Assembly (NCBI GenBank): GCA_944381575.1
Contig: CALWLS010000005.1
Span: 111,374 to 175,373 of the forward strand
DNA length: 64,000 nt
Source: an uncultured Lachnospiraceae bacterium
GTDB taxonomy: Bacteria; Bacillota; Clostridia; Lachnospirales; Lachnospiraceae
Direction: 5' to 3'
Position numbers and translations under genes: made by a program. Each line of letters opens with the position of its first letter. Position 1 is the first letter of the stretch. The notes below the pieces were generated by a model. It was given only the letters and a program-made list of their open reading frames with translations, was not told the origin of the DNA and did no database searches. Shown here piece by piece: positions 31,801 to 41,674 of this stretch.

Positions 31801-32602
31801 CTTCAAGGAGACAAAGAAAAAGCGCGAAGTCACCGTAACCGATAATGAGAATAATGATTCCAAGACATATCTCATTCCTTACGGCTCAAGGCTCAAGGTC
31901 AGCGACGGAGACGTGATAGAGGCCGGCGATGAGATCACGGAAGGATCAGTAAATCCTCACGACATACTCCGCATAAAGGGAGTGAGAGCCGTTCAGGATT
32001 ACATGCTCCGCGAGACTCAGAGAGTCTACAGGCTGCAGGGTGTTGATATCAATGATAAGCATATCGAGATGATAGTGCGTCAGATGATGAAGAAGGTAAG
32101 GATCGAGGATCAGGGAGACTCTGATTTCCTTCCTGGAACGACCGTAAACCTGCTTGATTATAACGAGGTCAACGAAAAGCTTATTGCAGAGGGTAAGACT
32201 CCTGCAGACGGAAAGGTGACGATGCTCGGTATAACCAAGGCGTCCCTTGCAACGGATTCCTTCCTTTCAGCCGCTTCCTTCCAGGAGACCACAAAGGTGC
32301 TTACGGAAGCAGCCATAAACGGCAAGGTCGATCATCTTAACGGTCTCAAGGAAAATGTCCTTATCGGTAAGCTTATTCCTGCCGGAACCGGAATGAAGGA
32401 ATATGATAACATAGTCCTTTCAACGGAAACGGTACCGGAAGCCGTGTCAGGCAGTGAGACAGCAGCGGATCAGTACGGCGCGGCTGAGGGAGACATTATT
32501 CCGGATATGGCTTCAGCAGGCTTTACGGATCAGGATCAGACCGAGGATGTCGGTATCCTTTCCGGTGAAGACGTGATGAGCGGAGACGATATCATCGAAT
32601 GA
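28886..32602 (+). CDS. rpoC: DNA-directed RNA polymerase subunit beta-prime
   Basis: A 1238-residue catalytic subunit. The N-terminal zinc ribbon has ECHCGK and CDRCGVEV (Cys near 66, 68, 81, 84). The active-site motif [12 protein letters not shown] (about 454-465) binds Mg2+, and the second zinc site is [13 protein letters not shown] (about 883-895). The trigger-loop region includes [18 protein letters not shown]. The last 60 residues are acidic, as in rpoB. AAAGGAGG lies before the ATG, which is 11 bases after rpoB. After the stop there is no obvious terminator, but a new promoter precedes rpsL. Confidence 0.98.
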   Translation: MAQNQETYEPMTFDAIRIGLASPEKILKWSHGEVTKPETINYRTLKPEKDGLYCERIFGPTKDWECHCGKYKKIRYKGVICDRCGVEVTKSTVRRERLGHIKLAAPVSHIWYFKGIPSRMGLILDMSPKVLEKVLYFASYVVLDPGDTALSYKQVLSEKEYRDEVEKNGHDAFRVGMGAEAVLELLKAVDLEKESEELKNELKDSSGQKRARIVKRLEVVEAFRSSGNKPEWMILTVIPVIPPDIRPMVQLDGGRFATSDLNDLYRRIINRNNRLARLLELGAPEIIIRNEKRMLQEAVDALIDNGRRGRPVTGPGNRALKSLSDMLKGKQGRFRQNLLGKRVDYSGRSVIVVGPELKIYQCGLPKEMAIELFKPFVMKELVENGPAHNIKAAKKMVERLEPEVWDVLEDVIKEHPVMLNRAPTLHRLGIQAFEPILVEGKAIKLHPLVCTAFNADFDGDQMAVHVPISLEAQAECRFMLLSPNNLLKPSDGGVVAVPSQDMVLGIYYLTQARPGAKGEGSVFKSVNEAILAYENKEVTLHAMVKTRIKKTMPDGSERSGIVETTVGRLIFNEVIPQDLGYVDRSDPANEFQPEINFLVKKGELKEILERIMNTHGATTTAIALDNIKDIGYKYSTRAAMTVSIEDMTVPAEKEEIIENAQKTVDRIARDRAHGLLTEEERYKLVIETWKDADDELTDKLIKGLGEYNNLKMMADSGARGSSKQIKQLAGMRGLMADTTGHTIELPIKSNFREGLDILEYFISAHGARKGLSDTALRTADSGYLTRRLVDVSQDLIIREEDCSKDRDDIPCMEIKGFTDGQEVIESLEERITGRYVAETIIDPDTKDIIIKANHLCTVDKAKRVIAALNKLGRDSIKIRTVLTCRSKVGVCAKCYGTNMATRTQVHVGEPVGIIAAQSIGEPGTQLTMRNFHTGGVASNQDITQGLPRVEELFEARKPKGLAIISEIPGVVSFKETKKKREVTVTDNENNDSKTYLIPYGSRLKVSDGDVIEAGDEITEGSVNPHDILRIKGVRAVQDYMLRETQRVYRLQGVDINDKHIEMIVRQMMKKVRIEDQGDSDFLPGTTVNLLDYNEVNEKLIAEGKTPADGKVTMLGITKASLATDSFLSAASFQETTKVLTEAAINGKVDHLNGLKENVLIGKLIPAGTGMKEYDNIVLSTETVPEAVSGSETAADQYGAAEGDIIPDMASAGFTDQDQTEDVGILSGEDVMSGDDIIE

Positions 32603-32674
32603 TGGCGGGCTGACGTGGATTTTCCGGAAGAGTTTTAAGAATATTTCATTAACATTCCGAGGACCATTAAGTGC

Positions 32675-32731
32675 TTGACAACACAACAAAATAATAATAT
32701 CATTATATGGCGCATGTTTTGGCATGCGTCA
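32675..32731 (+). promoter_or_regulatory. rpsL promoter with a 5-prime stem-loop
   Basis: TTGACA (32675-32680), a 17-base spacer and TATCAT (32698-32703). The expected start near 32710 falls at the base of a 9-bp hairpin TGGCGCATG/CATGCGTCA (32708-32731, one G-T pair), which would cap and stabilise the ribosomal protein mRNA. Confidence 0.7.
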
Positions 32732-32779
32732 TATTTGTTGTCTAAATACAACCATTATCTTTAAAGGAGGTGAAATTCA

Positions 32780-33199
32780 ATGCCTACATTTAACCAGCTG
32801 GTTAGAAAGGGAAGACAGACTTCAGCCAAGAAGTCAGCATCACCGGCACTTCAGAAGGGCTTCAACTCTCTCAAGAAGAGATCAACAAATGAGTCAGCCC
32901 CTCAGAAGAGAGGTGTGTGCACAGCTGTCAAGACAGCTACACCTAAGAAGCCTAACTCAGCGCTTCGTAAGATTGCCAGAGTACGTCTTTCAAACGGTAT
33001 CGAAGTAACAAGCTACATTCCTGGTGAGGGACACAACCTTCAGGAGCACAGCGTTGTACTTATCCGTGGAGGACGTGTAAAGGATCTTCCTGGTACACGT
33101 TACCATATTATCAGAGGAACTCTGGATACGGCAGGCGTTGCCAACCGTAAGAAGGCACGTTCAAAGTACGGTGCAAAGAGACCTAAGGATAAAAAGTAA
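32780..33199 (+). CDS. rpsL: 30S ribosomal protein S12
   Basis: 139 residues, full length, of the decoding-centre protein: [20 protein letters not shown], then [20 protein letters not shown] and [18 protein letters not shown]. The Lys residues at the streptomycin-resistance positions (KPNS and VKDLPG) are wild type. AAAGGAGGTG serves the ATG. It is the first gene of a transcript with rpsG and fusA. Confidence 0.97.
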   Translation: MPTFNQLVRKGRQTSAKKSASPALQKGFNSLKKRSTNESAPQKRGVCTAVKTATPKKPNSALRKIARVRLSNGIEVTSYIPGEGHNLQEHSVVLIRGGRVKDLPGTRYHIIRGTLDTAGVANRKKARSKYGAKRPKDKK

Positions 33200-33218
33200 T
33201 TAATGAAACACTTCGGAA

Positions 33219-33255
33219 TTGAGATATATGGTTGTATTATACATAACCGTCTCAA
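33219..33255 (+). promoter_or_regulatory. rpsL-rpsG intercistronic hairpin
   Basis: An outer stem TGAGA/TCTCA and an inner stem GGTT/AACC, with an asymmetric internal loop between, in the 105-base gap before rpsG. In Escherichia coli S7 represses its operon by binding the rpsL-rpsG gap; this structure could play that part here (inference). Confidence 0.4.
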
Positions 33256-33304
33256 CTTCTGAGAGTACCTATGATCTAATGTTAGATAATTAAGGAGGGA
33301 AGAA

Positions 33305-33775
33305 ATGCCGCGTAAAGGACATACTCAAAAGAGAGACGTTCTGGCAGATCCTATCTATGGCAATAAGGTGGTAACAAAGCTTATCAACCAGATAATGCTC
33401 GACGGAAAAAGAGGGATCGCGCAGAAGATCGTTTACGGCGCATTCGAACAGGTAGAGGCTAAGACAGGAAAGCCTGCACTCGAGGTGTTCGATGAGGCCA
33501 TGAACAACATCATGCCTGTACTTGAGGTCAAGGCTAAGCGTATCGGCGGTGCAACATATCAGGTACCTATCGAGGTTAAGCCTGAGAGAAGGCAGGCGCT
33601 TGGACTTCGCTGGCTCACAAACTTCTCACGTAAGAGAGGCGAGAAGACCCAGAAGGACAGACTTGCAAACGAAATAATGGATGCTGCCAATAATACCGGT
33701 GCTTCCGTAAAGAGAAAAGAAGAGATGCATAGGATGGCAGAGGCAAACAAGGCATTTGCTCATTATCGTTTCTGA
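33305..33775 (+). CDS. rpsG: 30S ribosomal protein S7
   Basis: 156 residues, full length, of the protein that organises the 16S rRNA 3-prime domain. It begins [20 protein letters not shown] and contains [20 protein letters not shown] and [28 protein letters not shown] precedes the ATG. fusA follows after 24 bases. It may regulate its own operon through the upstream hairpin. Confidence 0.97.
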   Translation: MPRKGHTQKRDVLADPIYGNKVVTKLINQIMLDGKRGIAQKIVYGAFEQVEAKTGKPALEVFDEAMNNIMPVLEVKAKRIGGATYQVPIEVKPERRQALGLRWLTNFSRKRGEKTQKDRLANEIMDAANNTGASVKRKEEMHRMAEANKAFAHYRF

Positions 33776-33799
33776 TTTTCGTAAAAAGGAGCATCAGCT

Positions 33800-35917
33800 A
33801 TGGGAAGAGAATATCCATTAGAAAGGACCCGTAATATAGGTATCATGGCTCATATCGATGCCGGTAAGACCACATTGACAGAGCGTATACTTTATTACAC
33901 GGGTGTAAACTACAAGATAGGTGATACACACGAGGGAACTGCTACCATGGACTGGATGGAGCAGGAGCAGGAGAGAGGTATCACCATCACATCGGCTGCT
34001 ACTACATGTCATTGGACAAAGCATAAGGACAACAAGCCTGATCCTAATGCCTTAGAGCACAGGATCAACATCATAGATACACCGGGTCACGTTGACTTTA
34101 CCGTAGAGGTTGAGCGTTCACTGAGAGTGCTTGACGGAGCTGTCGGAGTATTCTGTGCAAAGGGAGGCGTTGAGCCTCAGTCCGAGAATGTATGGAGACA
34201 GGCTGATACATATAACGTACCGCGTATGGCTTTCATCAACAAGATGGATATACTCGGTGCAAATTTCTACGGAGCAGTAGAGCAGATCCGTACAAGACTC
34301 GGCAAGAATGCCATCATCACACAGCTTCCTATTGGTAAGGAGGATTCATTCCAGGGTATCATCGACCTGTTCGAGATGCGCGCTTACATCTATAACGATG
34401 ATAAGGGAAATGACATCACGATCACAGATATCCCTGAGGATATGAAGGACGATGCTGAGATGTACCGTGATGAGCTCGTTGAAAAGATCTGTGAGCTTGA
34501 TGATGAACTTACCATGATGTACCTGGACGGTGAGATACCGTCAGAGGATCAGCTGAAAGCTGCGCTCAGAAAGGGTTGCTGCGAGTGTACCGCAGTCCCT
34601 GTATGCTGCGGATCGGCTTACAGGAACAAGGGAGTACAGAAGCTTCTTGATGCAATAATCGATTTCATGCCTTCGCCGGTAGACATTCCGCCTATCGAAG
34701 GAACAGATATGGATGGAAATCCTATCGTACGTCATTCATCTGATGATGAGCCGTTCGCTGCGCTTGCATTCAAGATCATGACTGATCCTTTCGTAGGAAA
34801 GTTAGCATATTTCAGAGTATATTCCGGAACAGTTAACTCAGGATCTTACGTTTTCAACGCTACAAAGAACAAGAAGGAGCGTATAGGACGTATCCTCCAG
34901 ATGCACGCTAACAAGCGTAAGGAGCTGGATAAGTGCTATTCAGGAGATATCGCAGCCGCAGTTGGATTCAAGTTCACCGGTACCGGTGATACCATCTGCG
35001 ACGAGCAGCATCCGGTAATACTTGAGTCCATGGAGTTCCCTGAGCCGGTTATAGACGTTGCCATCGAGCCTAAGACCAAGGCGTCACAGGGTAAGATGGG
35101 CGAGGCTCTTGCAAAGCTTGCAGAAGAGGATCCTACCTTCAGGGCAAAGACCGATCCTGAGACAGGTCAGACCATCATTTCCGGTATGGGAGAGCTTCAT
35201 CTTGAGATCATCGTTGACAGACTCCTTCGTGAGTTCAACGTTGAGGCCAATGTCGGAGCACCGCAGGTTGCATATAAGGAAGCCATTACAAAGCCGGTAG
35301 ATGTAGAATCCAAGTACATCAAGCAGTCAGGCGGTAAGGGACAGTACGGACACTGTAAGGTTAAGTTCGAGCCTATGGACGCAAACGGCGAAGAGGTTTA
35401 TAAGTTCGAGAACACCGTAGTCGGAGGTGCTATCCCTAAGGAGTATATCCCGGCCATCGATGAGGGTATACAGGAAGCAATGAAGGCCGGCCCTCTTGGA
35501 GGATTCCCTGTACTTGGTATCAAGGCCAATGTATGGGACGGATCATACCATGAGGTCGATTCATCCGAGATGGCATTCCATATCGCAGGTTCAATGGCGT
35601 TAAAGGATGCCATGCAGAAGGGCAACCCTGTTCTCTTAGAGCCTATCATGAAGGTCGAGGTCACAATGCCTGAGGAGTACATGGGCGACGTTATCGGCGA
35701 CATCAACTCAAGGAGAGGCCGTATCGAGGGAATGGACGATGTCGGAGGCGGAAAGATCGTAAGAAGCTTCGTTCCGCTCGCAGAGATGTTCGGATATTCC
35801 ACAGACCTTCGTTCAAAGACTCAGGGACGTGGAAACTACTCAATGTTCTTCGATCACTATGAGCAGGTTCCTAAGAACGTTCAGGAGAAGGTCTTAAGCG
35901 AGAAAAAGGGTAAATAA
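33800..35917 (+). CDS. fusA: elongation factor G
   Basis: A 705-residue translocase GTPase. G-motifs are AHIDAGKTT (about 17-25), DTPGHVDF and NKMD. Switch I carries the [14 protein letters not shown] stretch. Later domains include [20 protein letters not shown] and the domain IV/V segments [15 protein letters not shown] and [18 protein letters not shown]. The standard length and continuous frame indicate a functional protein. It is third in the rpsL-rpsG-fusA unit, followed by a new promoter for tuf. Confidence 0.97.
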   Translation: MGREYPLERTRNIGIMAHIDAGKTTLTERILYYTGVNYKIGDTHEGTATMDWMEQEQERGITITSAATTCHWTKHKDNKPDPNALEHRINIIDTPGHVDFTVEVERSLRVLDGAVGVFCAKGGVEPQSENVWRQADTYNVPRMAFINKMDILGANFYGAVEQIRTRLGKNAIITQLPIGKEDSFQGIIDLFEMRAYIYNDDKGNDITITDIPEDMKDDAEMYRDELVEKICELDDELTMMYLDGEIPSEDQLKAALRKGCCECTAVPVCCGSAYRNKGVQKLLDAIIDFMPSPVDIPPIEGTDMDGNPIVRHSSDDEPFAALAFKIMTDPFVGKLAYFRVYSGTVNSGSYVFNATKNKKERIGRILQMHANKRKELDKCYSGDIAAAVGFKFTGTGDTICDEQHPVILESMEFPEPVIDVAIEPKTKASQGKMGEALAKLAEEDPTFRAKTDPETGQTIISGMGELHLEIIVDRLLREFNVEANVGAPQVAYKEAITKPVDVESKYIKQSGGKGQYGHCKVKFEPMDANGEEVYKFENTVVGGAIPKEYIPAIDEGIQEAMKAGPLGGFPVLGIKANVWDGSYHEVDSSEMAFHIAGSMALKDAMQKGNPVLLEPIMKVEVTMPEEYMGDVIGDINSRRGRIEGMDDVGGGKIVRSFVPLAEMFGYSTDLRSKTQGRGNYSMFFDHYEQVPKNVQEKVLSEKKGK

Positions 35918-35923
35918 TCCTTG

Positions 35924-35952
35924 TTGAAAAACATGTGATTATATCTTATAAT
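35924..35952 (+). promoter_or_regulatory. tuf promoter
   Basis: TTGAAA (35924-35929), a 17-base spacer and TATAAT (35947-35952), directly after the fusA stop, so tuf can be transcribed alone as well as by read-through. Confidence 0.7.
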
Positions 35953-36012
35953 TATCAGGACTTTATTTTATAAAGATTGCTTTTTATTATTCGTTTTGGA
36001 GGTAATACTGCA

Positions 36013-37203
36013 ATGGCAAAGGAAAAATTCAACAGAACAAAGCCGCATTGTAACATCGGTACCATTGGACACGTTGACCATGGTAAGACGACTCTTACAG
36101 CAGCTATAACAAAGACACTTCACGATGTAAACGGAACAGGTGAGGCTGTTGCTTTCGATATGATCGATAAGGCTCCGGAGGAGAGGGAGAGAGGAATCAC
36201 CATCTCAACCGCTCACGTTGAGTACGAGACTGCAAAGCGTCACTATGCACACGTTGACTGCCCAGGCCACGCTGACTACGTTAAGAACATGATCACAGGT
36301 GCTGCTCAGATGGACGGAGCTATCCTCGTTGTTGCTGCAACAGACGGACCTATGGCTCAGACAAGAGAGCACATCCTTCTTGCTCGTCAGGTCGGCGTTC
36401 CTTATATCGTAGTATTCATGAACAAGTGCGACATGGTTGACGATGAGGAGCTTCTTGATCTCGTAGAGATGGAGATCAGAGATCTTCTTAACGAGTATGA
36501 CTTCCCTGGAGATGATACTCCTATCATCCGTGGATCAGCTCTTAAGGCTCTTGAGGGAGACCCTGAGTGGCAGAAGAAGATCATCGAGCTTATGGATACA
36601 GTTGATGAGTACATCCCTGATCCTGAGCGTGAGACAGATAAGCCTTTCCTTATGCCTGTCGAGGACGTATTCACCATCACAGGACGTGGAACAGTTGCTA
36701 CAGGCCGTGTAGAGCGTGGTACTCTTCACCTCAATGATCCGCTCGAGATCGTTGGTATCAAAGAAGAGGTTCAGAAGACTGTTGTTACAGGTATCGAGAT
36801 GTTCCGTAAGCTTCTTGATGAGGCTCAGGCTGGTGACAACATCGGAGCTCTTCTCCGTGGTATTAACCGTGACCAGATCGAGAGAGGACAGGTTCTCTGC
36901 AAGCCTGGCACAGTAACATGCCACAAGAACTTCAAGGGTCAGGTTTACGTTCTTACCAAGGACGAGGGTGGACGTCATACACCTTTCTTCAACCACTACA
37001 GACCTCAGTTCTACTTCAGAACAACAGACGTTACAGGTCAGTGCGATCTTCCAGAGGGAGTAGAGATGTGCATGCCTGGTGATAACGTTGAGATGACCGT
37101 AGAGCTTATTCACCCTATCGCTATGGAGAAGGGACTTCGTTTCGCTATCCGTGAGGGTGGAAGAACAGTAGGTTCAGGAAGAGTTACAGAGGTTCTTTCA
37201 TAA
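36013..37203 (+). CDS. tuf: elongation factor Tu
   Basis: A 396-residue GTPase that delivers aminoacyl-tRNA to the ribosome. It shows [29 protein letters not shown] and [14 protein letters not shown], with the normal C-terminal barrel domains ending [17 protein letters not shown] 36013 is used because TTTTGGAGGT is 9 bases upstream; an in-frame ATG at 35977 lies before this site. The codon set is strongly biased, as expected for a very highly expressed gene. Strong terminators follow. Confidence 0.97.
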   Translation: MAKEKFNRTKPHCNIGTIGHVDHGKTTLTAAITKTLHDVNGTGEAVAFDMIDKAPEERERGITISTAHVEYETAKRHYAHVDCPGHADYVKNMITGAAQMDGAILVVAATDGPMAQTREHILLARQVGVPYIVVFMNKCDMVDDEELLDLVEMEIRDLLNEYDFPGDDTPIIRGSALKALEGDPEWQKKIIELMDTVDEYIPDPERETDKPFLMPVEDVFTITGRGTVATGRVERGTLHLNDPLEIVGIKEEVQKTVVTGIEMFRKLLDEAQAGDNIGALLRGINRDQIERGQVLCKPGTVTCHKNFKGQVYVLTKDEGGRHTPFFNHYRPQFYFRTTDVTGQCDLPEGVEMCMPGDNVEMTVELIHPIAMEKGLRFAIREGGRTVGSGRVTEVLS

Positions 37204-37221
37204 TCTGTTCTACCAGATAGT

Positions 37222-37291
37222 TTAAGACGGGTCTGATCGTCTTAAGTAATAAAAACTGCCGCAGCATTGATTTATCAGTGCTGCGGCTTTT
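37222..37291 (+). terminator. tuf terminators
   Basis: First a TTAAGACG/CGTCTTAA stem (37222-37229 with 37238-37245), then a 9-bp stem GCCGCAGCA/TGCTGCGGC (37258-37266 with 37279-37287) and TTTT. The second is the main intrinsic terminator. Confidence 0.8.
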
Positions 37292-37648
37292 GCATACCTC
37301 TTATCTAAATTTTTATTGCCATATAGAGATATAGGACAAAATGTGTTGGTAAAAACCCGCCATATACCACTACAAAACTATAATTGTAAAAATATAGCTC
37401 GTTTAATCTATTATGGATATAGTTGGATTTTTATCTGTCTTTTTAGTTAGATTTTTACCGATAAAATCTATATTTTTGAAAATATATTCGTATCCGGATA
37501 AATTTTTACATCTTTTTTCTTCAATTCTTAAACATTATCTGTAAAAAACTGGGAAAATCTTAGGACACAGTTTGATATTTTGTTATTTTATCCTAAAAAC
37601 TTTTGTAAACCATATAACTCAACTCTGGCTCTGGGGGATAAGGCAGAA
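37292..37648. other. AT-rich gap between convergent tuf and marR-type genes
   Basis: About 360 bases with no supported reading frame, RNA gene or strong promoter. It carries several similar ATTTTTA-containing segments (near 37307, 37427, 37450 and 37501). Nothing further can be read from it. Confidence 0.5.
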
Positions 37649-37672
37649 TAAAAAAGACGCTGTTAAGCGTCT
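37649..37672 (-). terminator. terminator of the MarR-type gene
   Basis: AGACGCT-GTTA-AGCGTCT stem (37655-37672); on the minus strand it is followed by a run of T (plus-strand AAAAAA at 37649-37654). Confidence 0.75.
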
Positions 37673-37723
37673 TCTGGAACCTGAATTATAAATGGTTCAG
37701 GCTGATATCGATATGTAATTATC

Positions 37724-38167
37724 TTACTCGTTGCCGGACTTGTTCAGCCTTTCAGCATTTTCAGTGATCGTACTTATCACCTTATGGAACACATCCATGT
37801 CTGTTTCGGATATCCCGTCAGTGAGCTCGTGGTTAAGCCTCTCGATTATCTCGCTTACCGGCTTTTCAAGAGCTCTGCCCTCATCGGTCAGGTGGACGAT
37901 GACCTTTCTTCTGTCTCCGGTATTAAATGATCTGATTATAAGCCCCTTGTCCTGAAGACGGCTTAAAATACCAGTAACCGTGGAAGAATCAAGATGCAGC
38001 GTTTCCGCAAGCTGTGAAGGCATCTGGCCGTCCTCCTCCCACAGGCATTTTAATGATGCATACTGTATGGGAGTTACGTCAAGATGATGCAGCTCTCTTT
38101 TGAAATATGTAAAAACCGCGTTCTGCGCGTGTGTAAGTATAAAGTTGATGCAGTCCTGTAATTTCAT
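37724..38167 (-). CDS. MarR-family transcription regulator
   Basis: A 147-residue winged-helix protein: a helical start (MKLQDCINFILTHAQNAVFT), recognition region QLAETLHLDSSTVTGILSRL and wing GLIIRSFNTGDRRKVIVHLT, then a C-terminal dimer helix. It is divergent from bcd-etfB-etfA. An 18-base palindrome overlaps its own -35 and a similar one overlaps the bcd -35, so it probably represses both. GAGGTG is 7 bases before the ATG. The ligand is likely an acyl-CoA or related signal given the target operon, but that is inference. Confidence 0.8.
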   Translation of the reverse strand: MKLQDCINFILTHAQNAVFTYFKRELHHLDVTPIQYASLKCLWEEDGQMPSQLAETLHLDSSTVTGILSRLQDKGLIIRSFNTGDRRKVIVHLTDEGRALEKPVSEIIERLNHELTDGISETDMDVFHKVISTITENAERLNKSGNE

Positions 38168-38190
38168 AGTCGTTCACCTCACAGAAACCT

Positions 38191-38231
38191 ATTATAATTT
38201 TTAAACTTAAGGGTTGTCAATAAATTATCAA
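38191..38231 (-). promoter_or_regulatory. promoter of the MarR gene with operator 1
   Basis: On the minus strand TTGACA (38220-38215), an 18-base spacer and TATAAT (38196-38191). The palindrome TTGTCAATAAATTATCAA (38214-38231) covers the -35 box: form TTG-N2-AAT-N2-ATT-N2-CAA, a typical MarR-type operator. Confidence 0.7.
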
Positions 38232-38302
38232 AGGATATTTGGCATACAATATATTATTATTTTTAAAATACAATATAGCAAATATTTAGCGCGCAAAATA
38301 GA

Positions 38303-38331
38303 TTGACAATTTATTATCGAATATATAGAAT
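38303..38331 (+). promoter_or_regulatory. bcd-etfB-etfA promoter with operator 2
   Basis: TTGACA (38303-38308), a 17-base spacer and TAGAAT (38326-38331). The sequence TTGACAATTTATTATCGA (38303-38320) matches operator 1 in 13 of its first 16 bases and overlaps the -35 and spacer, so a bound repressor would block polymerase. Confidence 0.7.
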
Positions 38332-38404
38332 TACTTTTAGATTGTAATCAGGTAATAATTTTGAAGTGTAGCTTCAGATTAAAAGTAAGATTATGGAGGT
38401 AATT

Positions 38405-39559
38405 ATGGATTTTAAACTTACCAAAGAACAACAGCTTGCTCAGGAGCTGTTCCGTTCCTTCGCTGAGAACGAAATTAAGCCTCTTGCCCACGATATGGAC
38501 GAGGCAGAGCAGCTTGATATGGAGCTTCTCGGAAAGATGCAGAGGTATGGTTTCTTCGGTATCCCTTACTCCAAGGAGTACGGCGGAGCAGGCGGAGACA
38601 ACCTTACATACACTCTTTGCATGGAGGAAGTTTCAAAGCAGGACGCTTCCTGCGGAATCACTATCTCTGTTCACACTTCTCTTTGCTGCGCATGCATAGA
38701 TATGGCAGGAACAGAGGAGCAGAAGCAGAAGTACCTTCGTCCGCTGGTTGACGGTACTGCTTTCGGATGCTTCGGACTTACAGAGCCTAACGCAGGTTCA
38801 GACGTTCAGGGAGCTCAGACAGTAGCGGTTCAGGATGGAGACGACTGGATCATCAACGGATCAAAGATATTCACAACAAACTCTGCATTTGCAGATACCT
38901 GCGTAGTATTCGCAGTTACTGACAAGTCAGGCCCTGTATCCCGTGGTCTTACGGCATTCATCGTAGACCTTAAGAACACTCCGGGCGTAGCAGTTCAGGA
39001 TAACATCAAGCGTATGGGTATCCGTGCAGCTCAGAACTGCATCGTTACTTACGATGATGTACGTGTTTCAAAGGACAGAGTACTTGGCGAGGTCAACAAG
39101 GGATTCAAGATCGCCATGAAGGCTCTTGACGGCGGACGTATCGGTATCGCAGCTCAGTCAGTAGGTATCGCTCAGGGCGCTATCAACGAGACAATAGAGT
39201 ATGTTAAGGTACGTGAGCAGTTCGGAAAGCCTATCGCAGCATTCCAGAACACACAGTTCAAGCTTGCTGAGATGCAGACAAAGATCGACGCTGCACGTCT
39301 TCTTACATGGAGAGCAGCTACTGCTAAGGATAATCATGAGGATTACTCTTCACTTGCAGCAATGGCAAAGCTTTTTGCTTCCGACGTTGCAAACGAGGTA
39401 ACACGTATGTGCGTACAGCTCATGGGTGGTTACGGTTACTGCCGTGAGTATCCGGTAGAGCGTATGATGCGTGATGCCAAGATCACTGAGATCTATGAGG
39501 GAACATCAGAAGTTATGAAGATGGTCATCTCAGGCGGAATGAATCTTAAGAAGAAGTAA
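38405..39559 (+). CDS. bcd: short-chain acyl-CoA (butyryl-CoA) dehydrogenase
   Basis: A 384-residue flavin enzyme that reduces crotonyl-CoA to butyryl-CoA in butyrate formation, paired with EtfAB. Motifs are CFGLTEPNAGSDVQGAQT (flavin/substrate), FTTNSAFADTCVVFAVTD, ARLLTWRAATAKDNHEDYSS and the catalytic Glu in ITEIYEGTSEVMKMVISGGM. ATG 38405 has GGAGGT 4-9 bases upstream; the earlier ATG at 38393 sits in that site. etfB and etfA follow at once. The crotonase, hydroxybutyryl-CoA dehydrogenase and thiolase genes that often accompany it are absent nearby. Confidence 0.88.
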   Translation: MDFKLTKEQQLAQELFRSFAENEIKPLAHDMDEAEQLDMELLGKMQRYGFFGIPYSKEYGGAGGDNLTYTLCMEEVSKQDASCGITISVHTSLCCACIDMAGTEEQKQKYLRPLVDGTAFGCFGLTEPNAGSDVQGAQTVAVQDGDDWIINGSKIFTTNSAFADTCVVFAVTDKSGPVSRGLTAFIVDLKNTPGVAVQDNIKRMGIRAAQNCIVTYDDVRVSKDRVLGEVNKGFKIAMKALDGGRIGIAAQSVGIAQGAINETIEYVKVREQFGKPIAAFQNTQFKLAEMQTKIDAARLLTWRAATAKDNHEDYSSLAAMAKLFASDVANEVTRMCVQLMGGYGYCREYPVERMMRDAKITEIYEGTSEVMKMVISGGMNLKKK

Positions 39560-39578
39560 TTGGGAGGAATAGTTTATA

Positions 39579-40379
39579 ATGAAAATTATAGTTTGCGTAA
39601 AACAGGTACCTGATACTTCAGGAAAGGTTGCGGTTAAGCCTGACGGAACTCTTGACCGTGCATCCATGCTTACGATCATCAACCCTGATGACCTTAATGC
39701 AGTAGAGGCAGCTCTTAAGATAAAGGATCAGACAGGCTGCGAAGTAGTTGCAGTTACAATGGGACCGCCTCCAGCAGAGAAGATGCTCCGTGAGATCATC
39801 GCTATGGGAGCTGACCGTGCTGTACTTATCTCAGGACGTGAGTTCGGAGGATCAGATACATTCGCTACATCACAGATCATCGCAGCAGGTATCCACCATA
39901 TGGGACTTAACGATGATGATATCATCATGTGCGGACGTCAGGCTATCGATGGAGATACGGCTCAGGTCGGACCTCAGATCGCTGAAAAGCTTGGAATCCC
40001 TCAGATCACCTATGCAGGTGACATCAAGGTAGAGGGTAAGGACGTTATCGTTAAGCGTATGCTTGAGGATGGCTTCATGAACATCAAGATGAAGACCCCT
40101 TGCCTCATCACATGCATCAAGGAGCTTAACGAGCCTCGTTACATGAGCACATTCGGCATCTTCGGTTCATACCAGAAGCCGGTAGACGTTTATGACTACG
40201 AGACACTTAAGGACGAGCCTCTCATCGATAAGGATACCATCGGACTTCAGGGCTCACCTACCAACATCTTAGTATCGTTCACACCTCCTCTTAAGGGTGC
40301 AGGTGTTATTCTTGAAGGTGCTGACAAGAACACAGCCAATGAGCTTGCTGATATTCTTGAGAAGAAGCACATCATCTGA
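39579..40379 (+). CDS. etfB: electron transfer flavoprotein subunit beta
   Basis: A 266-residue subunit. It starts MKIIVCVKQVPDTSGKVAVK and shows the beta-subunit motif GADRAVLISGREFGGSDTFA and the adenine-nucleotide-binding loop CGRQAIDGDTAQVGPQIAEK. With EtfA and Bcd it probably forms the electron-bifurcating complex that couples crotonyl-CoA reduction to ferredoxin reduction by NADH (family knowledge). GGGAGGA is 12-18 bases before the ATG. The gap to bcd is 19 bases. Confidence 0.93.
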   Translation: MKIIVCVKQVPDTSGKVAVKPDGTLDRASMLTIINPDDLNAVEAALKIKDQTGCEVVAVTMGPPPAEKMLREIIAMGADRAVLISGREFGGSDTFATSQIIAAGIHHMGLNDDDIIMCGRQAIDGDTAQVGPQIAEKLGIPQITYAGDIKVEGKDVIVKRMLEDGFMNIKMKTPCLITCIKELNEPRYMSTFGIFGSYQKPVDVYDYETLKDEPLIDKDTIGLQGSPTNILVSFTPPLKGAGVILEGADKNTANELADILEKKHII

Positions 40380-40396
40380 TGAAAGGAGATTGAATA

Positions 40397-41533
40397 ATGG
40401 ACAATTACAATAGTGCGGATATTTCTGCTTTCAAGGATGTCTGGGTGTTCTGTGAGCAGCGTGAGGGTGTGATCCAGCAGACAAGTTTTGAGCTTATCTC
40501 AGAGGGCCGCAGGCTCGCTGACGAGCTCGGATGCAAGCTCTATGCGCTTGTACTTGGTGATAATATCGAGAAGCAGGCAAAGGAAGCTGCAGGATACGGC
40601 GCAGACGGCGTTGTTCTTTGCGAGAGCCCGCTCCTTAAGACATATACAACAGACGGATATACCAAGGTTATCGTAGATACTGTTAAGGAGAGAAAGCCTG
40701 AGGTCGTTCTCTTCGGAGCTACATATATCGGACGTGACTTAGGTCCTCGCTGCGCTGCAAGGCTTCACACTGGTCTCTGCGCAGACTGCACACACCTTGA
40801 CGTAAGCGTTCCTGTATATCAGGAGTTCCTTAAGGGAGCATCAACACTTACTCCTGAGAGGATCGAGGGAACAAGCTCTGCAATCGTTATGGGACAGCAG
40901 CATGACGTTTCACATGACCTTAAGATGACCCGTCCTGCATTCGGCGGACACCTTATGGCTACGATCATCTGCCCTCGTTTCCGTCCTGCTATGGCTACGG
41001 TTCGTCCTGGCGTTATGAAGAAGGCTCCTTTCGATCAGGCAAGAGCTGATGCAGCTGAGATCATCAGACCTGTTATCAACCTTACAGAAGCTGATTTCGA
41101 GACAGAGATCCTTGCAGTCGAGAAGGCAGCTAAGAAGCTTGTTGACCTTATCGGAGCAGACTATGTGGTATCAGTAGGACGTGGTATCGCAAAGGATGTT
41201 GAAGGCGGAATCAAGCTTGGACAGCAGCTTGCAGATGAGCTCGGCGGAGTACTCGGAGGATCACGTGTTACCGTTGACTCAGGCTGGCTTTCAGCTGATC
41301 ATCAGGTAGGACAGACAGGTAAGACTGTTCATCCTAAGGTATACATCGCCCTTGGAATCTCAGGAGCTATCCAGCACAAGGCTGGTATGCAGGATTCTGA
41401 GTGCATCATCGCAGTCAATACTAACCCTTCAGCACCTATCTTTGAGATAGCTGACTATGGTATCGTAGGAGACCTCTTCAAGGTAGTTCCTATGCTCATA
41501 GATTCCATCAAGGCAGTTAAGGCTGCAAAGTAA
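40397..41533 (+). CDS. etfA: electron transfer flavoprotein subunit alpha
   Basis: A 378-residue subunit. The N-terminal domain begins VWVFCEQREGVIQQTSFELI. The C-terminal FAD-binding part has VSVGRGIAKDVEGG, GGSRVTVDSGWLSADHQVGQ and LGISGAIQHKAGMQDSECII. Family length is normal (bifurcating Etf-alpha type). AAGGAG serves the ATG, 17 bases after etfB. A strong terminator ends the operon. Confidence 0.93.
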   Translation: MDNYNSADISAFKDVWVFCEQREGVIQQTSFELISEGRRLADELGCKLYALVLGDNIEKQAKEAAGYGADGVVLCESPLLKTYTTDGYTKVIVDTVKERKPEVVLFGATYIGRDLGPRCAARLHTGLCADCTHLDVSVPVYQEFLKGASTLTPERIEGTSSAIVMGQQHDVSHDLKMTRPAFGGHLMATIICPRFRPAMATVRPGVMKKAPFDQARADAAEIIRPVINLTEADFETEILAVEKAAKKLVDLIGADYVVSVGRGIAKDVEGGIKLGQQLADELGGVLGGSRVTVDSGWLSADHQVGQTGKTVHPKVYIALGISGAIQHKAGMQDSECIIAVNTNPSAPIFEIADYGIVGDLFKVVPMLIDSIKAVKAAK

Positions 41534-41565
41534 TTACAATCCAATAATCTTATCAGAGTAAGGAG

Positions 41566-41592
41566 AGCAGGTCTTAAAGACCTGCTTTTCTT
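41566..41592 (+). terminator. terminator of bcd-etfB-etfA
   Basis: A perfect 9-bp stem AGCAGGTCT-TAA-AGACCTGCT (41566-41586) followed by TTTCTT. Confidence 0.85.
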
Positions 41593-41674
41593 CAATTTGT
41601 AATAAATTCTTAATTGTATAATGCTGTGTCCTCATGATAAAACTAATACAGGTTAAATAAGGAGACATTTACAT

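Noticed and set aside
32930-33090. Streptomycin-resistance change in rpsL
   Set aside because: Both critical Lys residues are wild type.
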